Assembly: GCA_011042035.1 (NCBI GenBank)
Contig: DQZA01000055.1
Span: 1 to 5,961, forward strand
Length of the DNA stretch: 5,961 nt
From: Desulfobacteraceae bacterium
Lineage (GTDB): Bacteria; Desulfobacterota; DSM-4660; Desulfatiglandales; Desulfatiglandaceae
Reading direction: 5' to 3'
A program made the translations under genes and the position numbers. Positions 1 to 4,099 of the stretch are shown here, in pieces; the first letter of the stretch is position 1; every line of letters begins with the position of its first letter. A model generated the notes under the pieces. That model did no database searches, was not told the DNA's origin, and was given only the letters and a program-made list of their open reading frames with translations.

Positions 1-375
1 ACCGGGGATCTAGTGCGCATGGATGAAGAGGGCTATTTCCATTTCTTTGATCGCAAACGTGATTTAATCAAATACAAGGGTTATTCTGTTTTTGCAAGAC
101 ACGTTGAAGAGGTTCTTTACAAGCATCCCCAAATCAAAGCGGCCGGTGTGGTAGGGGTGCCGGACCCATCTGTTGGCCAGATAATCAAGGCATACGTGGT
201 TTTACAAAGCGAGGCCAGGGGTAAGATCTCCGAGGAAGAGATAATAGAGTTTTGCAAACAACATTTGGCACATTACAAGGTTCCAAAGATTATCGAATTC
301 AGGGGGGAGCTCCCCAAAACTGACGTGGGTAAGGTTTCTCGCAGGGAGCTGAGAGAAGAAGCAGAGGAGAGTTGA
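1..375 (+). CDS. Acyl-CoA synthetase (AMP-forming ligase), C-terminal part only
   Basis: This is the last 124 codons of an AMP-dependent acyl-CoA synthetase; the 5' end lies outside the window and the frame is open from base 1. The family activates a carboxylic acid with ATP and CoA, via an acyl-adenylate, in the cytoplasm. The fragment opens with the TGDLVRMDEEGYFHF block, where the aspartate of TGD is the family's ribose-binding residue. The hinge region RKRDLIKYKGYSVFARHVEE follows and leads into the small C-terminal domain. Near the end, PKTDVGKVSRREL carries the invariant adenylation lysine (fragment residue 111, bases 331-333). The fragment therefore looks intact and catalytically competent. 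An internal GTG at 13 is not the start, because conserved motif lies upstream of it. Acid specificity cannot be read from this domain: medium/long-chain fatty acid or aromatic acid are both possible. It stops 1 nt before livG, so the two are probably cotranscribed and perhaps translationally coupled. Confidence 0.93.
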   Translation, partial: TGDLVRMDEEGYFHFFDRKRDLIKYKGYSVFARHVEEVLYKHPQIKAAGVVGVPDPSVGQIIKAYVVLQSEARGKISEEEIIEFCKQHLAHYKVPKIIEFRGELPKTDVGKVSRRELREEAEES

Positions 376-376
376 C

Positions 377-1144
377 ATGGGGGTGGCTTTCCTGGAGATA
401 AATTCGCTGAACAAATCCTTTGGCGGGCTTCAGGCGATCAATGATGTAAACTTTTCAATGGGCCGTAATGAGATGGTAGGGCTCATCGGGCCTAATGGTG
501 CTGGTAAAACTACATTTCTGCGCCTTATAATGGGCATCCTTAAACCAGATTATGGGAGCATAAGGTTCAAGGGCAAGGAGATAGTTGGGAAAAAAACGTG
601 GGATATAGTGAATCTCGGTATCGCATGTACATTCCAAACCATGAGGCCTTTTCGTCGGCTTCCCATAATTGCCAATGTTATGGTTTCCTGTCTATCGCCC
701 AGGGCAATGAAAAGGGGTGAGTGGGTAAAGAAGATCGAAGCAAAGGCCATGGACGCCCTTGAGTTCGCGGGCATCTCCGATATGGCTCTGGAAAAGGCCT
801 CGGTTCTGTCCCAGGGTGATCTTAAAAGGTTGGAAGTGGCCCGGGCAATTGCCACTGAACCCGAACTTCTTCTGTTGGACGAGCCATTTGGCGGTTTAAG
901 CCGTGCGGAGAGCGATCTTATGGCAAAATCCATTAGGCGGCTTCACAAAGGGGGGAGGTTCGGAAGGCTGCACAGTGAAGGGCCGGCAATGATTATCATT
1001 GAACACAAGCTTCAGCAGCTTATGAAAATAGTGGACAGGATCGTGGTCTTGAATTTCGGTACTATCATCGCCGATGGAAAGCCCGAGGAGGTTGTCAAAG
1101 ACTCTAAAGTGGTTGAGGCCTATATCGGTCAGGAGGACGTATAA
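377..1144 (+). CDS. livG: LivG-type ABC transporter ATP-binding protein
   Basis: This encodes a 255-residue cytoplasmic ATPase subunit of a branched-chain-amino-acid (HAAT) family importer; LivG and LivF form the nucleotide-binding pair under the LivH/LivM permeases. Visible motifs in order are Walker A GPNGAGKT (38-45), Q-loop TFQ (Q87), signature LSQGD followed by LKRLEVARA (144-157), Walker B LLLLDE (164-169) and the switch histidine in IIEHK (H210). The start FGGLQAINDVNFSM is typical of LivG. The ATG has GAGGAG (364-369) 7 nt upstream. Oddities against E. coli LivG, recalled from memory: the segment between Q-loop and signature is roughly 15 residues shorter, and about 8 extra residues (around 191-203, rich in Gly, Arg and His) precede the switch-histidine strand. 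The gene lies 1 nt after the ligase and is followed directly by livF. The permease and binding-protein genes are not in the window. Members of this family also import aromatic acids, so the substrate is open. Confidence 0.93.
   Translation: MGVAFLEINSLNKSFGGLQAINDVNFSMGRNEMVGLIGPNGAGKTTFLRLIMGILKPDYGSIRFKGKEIVGKKTWDIVNLGIACTFQTMRPFRRLPIIANVMVSCLSPRAMKRGEWVKKIEAKAMDALEFAGISDMALEKASVLSQGDLKRLEVARAIATEPELLLLDEPFGGLSRAESDLMAKSIRRLHKGGRFGRLHSEGPAMIIIEHKLQQLMKIVDRIVVLNFGTIIADGKPEEVVKDSKVVEAYIGQEDV
1131..1136 (+). promoter_or_regulatory. Ribosome binding site fixing the livF start
   Basis: AGGAGG, a perfect Shine-Dalgarno core, sits inside the last codons of livG. It is 9 nt before TTG 1146 and 12 nt before TTG 1149. 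The frame is open further upstream (ATG at 1074), but that start would overlap livG by about 70 nt with no comparable site, and the added residues do not resemble LivF. The site therefore supports a TTG start, with 1146 slightly favoured. Confidence 0.75.
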
Positions 1145-1145
1145 A

Positions 1146-1895
1146 TTGTTGCTTAGCGTTGAGCATTTGACGGTCTGCTATGACAAAGCCATGCTCCTTA
1201 ATGATGTTAGCGTGGAAGTTGACGATAAGGAGATGGTGAGCCTGGTAGGGCCTAATGGAGCGGGAAAATCAACACTCCTTCGATCTATCACTGGGCTAGT
1301 AGCGTGGGAGCGCGAAATCACCAAAAGATCCACACAAGGAGATATCCTTATCGAAGGTTCTGTGAGCTTTAAAGGGGAAAGGATAGATAAGATGCCTGCT
1401 CACGAAATAGTAAAAATGGGACTTGTACTTTGCCCTGAACGCCGTAGACCTTTCCGCGAGATGAATGTTTATGACAATCTTTTAGCAGGAGCTTACCTTA
1501 TTAAGGACAGGGCTACCATATTAAGGGCTTTCGAGGAAGTGTACACGTTGTTTCCTAGGCTCAAAGAGAGAAAGAACCAGGTCTCTGGTACCCTGTCTGG
1601 GGGTGAACAGCAGATGTTGGCTATTGGCAGGGCCCTTATGGCACAACCTGAACTATTGTGTATCGATGAGCCCTCCACCGGACTTGCCCCTATCGCGAGG
1701 AATGAGGTCTTTGAAACAATCAGGCGAATACACAAGACAGGTCGAACGGTGCTACTTGTTGAGCAGGAAGTAAGCACTGTATTCAAAATGGCCTCGCGCA
1801 ATTACGTGCTTTCGTCCGGTAAGATTGTAGGCCATGGTAAGGGGGAAGATCTTTTACAGGATGAAGTGATCCGAAGGAGTTACCTGGGATTGTGA
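1146..1895 (+). CDS. livF: LivF-type ABC transporter ATP-binding protein
   Basis: This is the second ATPase of the Liv/HAAT importer, 249 residues from the TTG start at 1146 (TTG 1149 would remove one residue). The beginning, LLSVEHLTVCYDKAMLLNDV, matches the LivF N-terminus. Motifs are Walker A GPNGAGKST (35-43), the LivF form of the Q-loop CPERRRPFREM (97-107; most relatives have PEGRR), signature LSGGEQQMLAIGRALM (150-165) and Walker B with DEPSTGLAP (D174, E175). VEQE (205-208) stands where other ABC ATPases have the switch histidine; glutamine there is usual for LivF, so this is not a defect. About 14 extra residues (52-67, AWEREITKRSTQGD and flanks) lie between the Walker A helix and the following strand compared with E. 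coli LivF, which I recall as about 237 residues. The gene begins 1 nt after the livG stop and ends 15 nt from the stop of the convergent crotonase gene. Confidence 0.92.
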   Translation: MLLSVEHLTVCYDKAMLLNDVSVEVDDKEMVSLVGPNGAGKSTLLRSITGLVAWEREITKRSTQGDILIEGSVSFKGERIDKMPAHEIVKMGLVLCPERRRPFREMNVYDNLLAGAYLIKDRATILRAFEEVYTLFPRLKERKNQVSGTLSGGEQQMLAIGRALMAQPELLCIDEPSTGLAPIARNEVFETIRRIHKTGRTVLLVEQEVSTVFKMASRNYVLSSGKIVGHGKGEDLLQDEVIRRSYLGL

Positions 1896-1910
1896 AAGGA
1901 GAAGCTTGCC

Positions 1911-2771
1911 CTATACCTTGGTTTCCTTCCACCATGGATAGAAATCAGGCATGTCTACGGACGGCTTCAACGTAAAGCGAGGCGGACGCTTTTCAAGGAA
2001 GCTTGTGATGCCTTCCTTTGCGTCCTCCTGGCGACCGGCCCAGAAAAAGCACCTTGACTCTGCTAGGTGGGCCGCTTGGGGGTCAGGCTCCGAATATCCA
2101 TGCCATAGTAAGGCTTTTGCAAGGGCCACAGACACGGCAGAGGTGTTATGGGCGATTTCTTGAGCAATCTTTAGCGCCTTCTTGAGGACCTGATCCCGGG
2201 GAACGACATAGTTAAAAAGCCCGGAATCTGCGGCGTCAGAGGCCTTGAAGATGCGAGCAGTGTATACCCATTCAGTGGCCTTGGCCATGCCCACAATACG
2301 AGGGAGGAACCACGAGGAGCATGCTTCGGGCACAACTCCGCGTCGGGCGAATACGAAACCTATTTTTGCATCTTCTGCCACTATGCGCATGTCCATGGAG
2401 AGAGTGAGGGTTATTCCAATGCCGACTGCGTGGCCGTTTATGGCGGCTATGACAGGTTTGCGGCACGAAAAGATGGCCAGTGCAACTTGGCCTCCGCCAT
2501 CGCGGTGTTCACTGAGCCGAATCTTGCGGCCTTCGTGTTTTTCGTAGTTGAACGTGGAACCTCCGGAGGAGAGATCAGCACCGGCACAAAATGCGCGTCC
2601 TGCGCCAGTAACCACGGCGGCACGGACCTGGTCGTCGCGATCCACTTGTTCGAAAATCCAGATCAACTCCTTGCGCATGGTAGGAGTGAAGGCGTTGAGT
2701 TGATCCGGGCGGTTGAGCATGATTGTGGCAACACCATCTTGGACGATGTATTTGGTCTGGGTAAGTTTCAT
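1911..2771 (-). CDS. Crotonase-family enoyl-CoA hydratase/isomerase, isomerase-like active site
   Basis: This is a 286-residue crotonase (enoyl-CoA hydratase/isomerase superfamily) acting on an acyl-CoA in the cytoplasm. The oxyanion-hole regions are clear: GRAFCAGADL (58-67) and INGHAVGIGI (111-120). Aligned by eye with rat mitochondrial enoyl-CoA hydratase, catalytic Glu144 falls on T121 and Glu164 on F141, so ordinary hydration is unlikely. A glutamate occurs instead in GVVPEACSSWFLPR (E149), the position of the catalytic Glu of peroxisomal delta3,delta2-enoyl-CoA isomerases (yeast Eci1, human ECI2). I therefore infer a double-bond isomerase or related reaction. The C-terminus (about 262-286, Trp/Phe/Pro-rich, DFYPWWKE) extends past the usual core. 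The start at 2771 is preferred over ATG 2786 because CTCCCT at 2778-2783 reads AGGGAG on the coding strand, 6 nt before it. The gene stands alone on the - strand with its own promoter. Substrate is unknown. Confidence 0.88.
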   Translation of the reverse strand: MKLTQTKYIVQDGVATIMLNRPDQLNAFTPTMRKELIWIFEQVDRDDQVRAAVVTGAGRAFCAGADLSSGGSTFNYEKHEGRKIRLSEHRDGGGQVALAIFSCRKPVIAAINGHAVGIGITLTLSMDMRIVAEDAKIGFVFARRGVVPEACSSWFLPRIVGMAKATEWVYTARIFKASDAADSGLFNYVVPRDQVLKKALKIAQEIAHNTSAVSVALAKALLWHGYSEPDPQAAHLAESRCFFWAGRQEDAKEGITSFLEKRPPRFTLKPSVDMPDFYPWWKETKV

Positions 2772-2777
2772 CAGGTT

Positions 2778-2783
2778 CTCCCT
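2778..2783 (-). promoter_or_regulatory. Ribosome binding site deciding the crotonase start
   Basis: AGGGAG on the coding strand lies 6 nt before ATG 2771 and inside the longer reading that would begin at ATG 2786. The upstream ATG has only AT-rich sequence (TTTCATGAA) before it and no purine-rich site. The shorter start, giving MKLTQTKYIVQDGVATI, also matches where crotonases usually begin. Confidence 0.65.
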
Positions 2784-2785
2784 CA

Positions 2786-2795
2786 TTTCATGAAA
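2786..2795. promoter_or_regulatory. Short palindrome in the crotonase 5' leader (possible operator)
   Basis: TTTCATGAAA is a perfect 10-bp inverted repeat. It sits between the predicted transcription start (around 2813 on the - strand) and the crotonase ribosome binding site, a position where a repressor could act. Palindromes this short also arise by chance, and no regulator gene lies in the window, so this is only a candidate. Confidence 0.2.
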
Positions 2796-2819
2796 GTGGT
2801 ACCCTGTTTAGCAGCAAAG

Positions 2820-2848
2820 AAAATATTGGTCAAGTGGATAACTGTCAA
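2820..2848 (-). promoter_or_regulatory. Sigma-70-type promoter for the crotonase gene
   Basis: On the - strand, a perfect -35 box TTGACA (2848 down to 2843) is separated by exactly 17 nt from TATTTT (2825 down to 2820), a 4-of-6 match to the -10 consensus. Transcription would begin near 2813, leaving a leader of about 42 nt before ATG 2771. This is the best promoter-like sequence I found in the window and suggests the crotonase gene is transcribed independently of both neighbours. Confidence 0.6.
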
Positions 2849-2950
2849 GGTTTCTTATTTTTGCATGGCTTAAGGGAGGCGGAGGAGGAATATTTTTCTT
2901 CTTGAATAAAGCAAAGGGACCCTATTTTCGTTATGGCGTTCGGATTCGGT

Positions 2951-2970
2951 GAAGGACATGAAAGGACATA
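2951..2970 (+). repeat. Tandem 10-bp direct repeat upstream of the MBL gene
   Basis: GAAGGACATG is followed immediately by AAAGGACATA, with 8 of 10 positions identical and a period near one helical turn. The pair ends 9 nt before the MBL start codon. The second copy contains AAAGGA, which may act as a distant ribosome binding site (13 nt from ATG 2980). The repeat could instead be a protein-binding site; nothing else in the sequence decides between these. Confidence 0.3.
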
Positions 2971-2979
2971 GCTGTAACA

Positions 2980-3972
2980 ATGACTACAATTCACAGGATA
3001 GAGGTGCCCATTCCCTTCCCATTGAAATCGGTAAATTGCTATTTTGTGGAGGATTCCATACCGACGCTCATTGATACAGGTGTACTTAGCAAGGAAGGCT
3101 TTCGCCTCCTAAAAGAAGGGGTAATGCGAACAGGCAACAGGATCGAGGATATTAAAAGGATCATTCTGACCCACGGCCATACTGATCATTCGGGGCTGGC
3201 GGGAGAGCTTTCTTCCCTCAGCGGGGCACAGGTTTATATCCACTGCTGGGATGTGAACAAGACCAGGAGATCAGATGACGGATACATTGAGGAGGTAAAG
3301 GAAAACTTCAGCCGTTACTTCAAGGAGGCCGGTCTTCCACGAGAGGTCGCGGAGATGATCGTTGCGGCAGTTGAGGATAGGTATAGAAGACTCGTGAGCC
3401 CACTTCCTTTTCACATACCCTTGAAGGGCGGCGAGGTGTTTCGGTTTGATGATTTTGTCATGGATGTGATCCACACACCCGGCCACAGTGCGGGCTCAAT
3501 ATGTCTCCTTATAAGGGAGAGGGGTATCTTGTTTTCAGGGGACACTCTATTGCCAAGAATAACCCCTAATCCTATTTCAGAAGTCTTAGCTCCCGAGGGA
3601 GAGAAAAGCTACAAGGCTCTTGAACACTTCAATCGCTCACTAGATCGCATCGGACACTTGGATGTGACATTAACGTATCCCGGCCACGGTGAGCCAATCA
3701 AGGACCACCCCAGGCGGGTTGAGGAGCTAAAGAGTCACCACCGGTCCAGAAAAAACCTGGTTTTGAATATATTGAAAAACGGATGTCACGGGCCGGAAAC
3801 GGGTATGACCCAGTATCAGATAGCCAAGAGACTGTTCGTGAACAAGAAGGAGGTCGAGATGTTCTTGTGTCTTTCAGAGGTAAGGGCCCATTTGGAGATC
3901 CTGGAGGGCGAGGGGCTCGTTGAGAGAAGCATGCTGCAGGATAGCTTTGTGTACCTACCAACTTTTAGATGA
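2980..3972 (+). CDS. Metallo-beta-lactamase-fold hydrolase with C-terminal winged-helix-like segment
   Basis: This encodes a 330-residue MBL-fold protein of the glyoxalase II/LACTB2-like group. No signal peptide is visible, so it should be cytoplasmic. The full dinuclear metal-site set is present: THGHTDH (H65, H67, D69, H70), TPGHS (H169), SGDT (D188) and YPGHGEP (H236). An early IDTG (31-34) is also typical. Residues about 257-328 form a separate, mostly helical segment (ILNILKNGCHGPETGMTQYQ, then VRAHLEILEGEGLVER) that resembles the small winged-helix domain seen C-terminally in this group; there it usually contributes to substrate binding and is not a DNA-binding regulator. ATG 2980 is the only reasonable start, because an in-frame TGA lies at 2959-2961; its ribosome binding site is weak. 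The reaction is not determined: thioester, lactone, phosphoester and other hydrolyses all occur in this fold. The neighbourhood makes an acyl-CoA or acyl-glutathione-like thioester a plausible guess only. Confidence 0.88.
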   Translation: MTTIHRIEVPIPFPLKSVNCYFVEDSIPTLIDTGVLSKEGFRLLKEGVMRTGNRIEDIKRIILTHGHTDHSGLAGELSSLSGAQVYIHCWDVNKTRRSDDGYIEEVKENFSRYFKEAGLPREVAEMIVAAVEDRYRRLVSPLPFHIPLKGGEVFRFDDFVMDVIHTPGHSAGSICLLIRERGILFSGDTLLPRITPNPISEVLAPEGEKSYKALEHFNRSLDRIGHLDVTLTYPGHGEPIKDHPRRVEELKSHHRSRKNLVLNILKNGCHGPETGMTQYQIAKRLFVNKKEVEMFLCLSEVRAHLEILEGEGLVERSMLQDSFVYLPTFR

Positions 3973-4041
3973 TTGCAGCCCTAAACGAATGAGGTCCATG
4001 GCTTATTGAGGCCGTTATTTGAGCGTTTTTTGGAGGAACTG

Positions 4042-4092
4042 ATGTCAATCCGGGGTCCTTTGTGGGGCCCTTCAGAAAGGCAAAGGGGGTGA
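4042..4092 (+). CDS. Possible 16-residue leader peptide before the FadJ-type gene
   Basis: ATG 4042 follows GGAGGA (4032-4037), the strongest Shine-Dalgarno match in this spacer, at a 4-nt distance. It opens a frame of 16 codons (MSIRGPLWGPSERQRG) ending with TGA at 4090-4092, 7 nt before the ATG of the FadJ-type gene. The better site in front of the mini-ORF than in front of the big gene suggests translational coupling or a leader role. There is no run of a single amino acid that would indicate classical attenuation. It may equally be chance; no homology is claimed. Confidence 0.3.
   Translation: MSIRGPLWGPSERQRG
4056..4087 (+). other. Weak stem-loop overlapping the ribosome binding region of the FadJ-type gene
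   Basis: CCTTTG at 4057-4062 is exactly complementary to CAAAGG at 4081-4086, and one more G-T pair (4056/4087) extends the stem to 7 bp around an 18-nt loop. The 3' arm touches the G-rich stretch at 4085-4093 that probably serves as the ribosome binding site for ATG 4100. Ribosomes reading the 16-codon ORF would open this stem. It is too weak to be sure it forms and is not a terminator. Confidence 0.2.
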
Positions 4093-4099
4093 GCGGTAA

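Noticed and set aside
1074..1145. N-terminal extension of LivF from ATG 1074
   Set aside because: It overlaps livG by about 70 nt, the added residues do not look like LivF, and a perfect AGGAGG points to TTG 1146.
1896..1910. Bidirectional terminator between the convergent livF and crotonase genes
   Set aside because: Only 15 nt separate the stops. The AAGCTT palindrome and short AAGG/CCTT matches do not make a stable hairpin, and there is no T-run on either side.
2430..2873. A 147-codon + strand open frame opposite the crotonase gene
   Set aside because: It lies mostly antisense to a clear crotonase gene, has no recognisable motif, and runs through the crotonase promoter region.
2902..2928. 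Promoter TTGAAT / TATTTT for the MBL gene
   Set aside because: The spacing is 15 nt and both boxes are imperfect; such matches are expected by chance in this AT-rich stretch.
2875..2951. Leader peptide starting at TTG 2903 behind the GGAGG-rich stretch at 2875-2888
   Set aside because: The purine-rich site is about 14 nt away, the start is TTG, and the frame is only about 16 codons with no distinctive composition.
3973..4031. Rho-independent terminator after the MBL gene, suggested by a T-run at 4026-4031
   Set aside because: No stem of more than about 3-4 bp could be paired directly before the T-run, so the MBL and FadJ-type genes may be cotranscribed.
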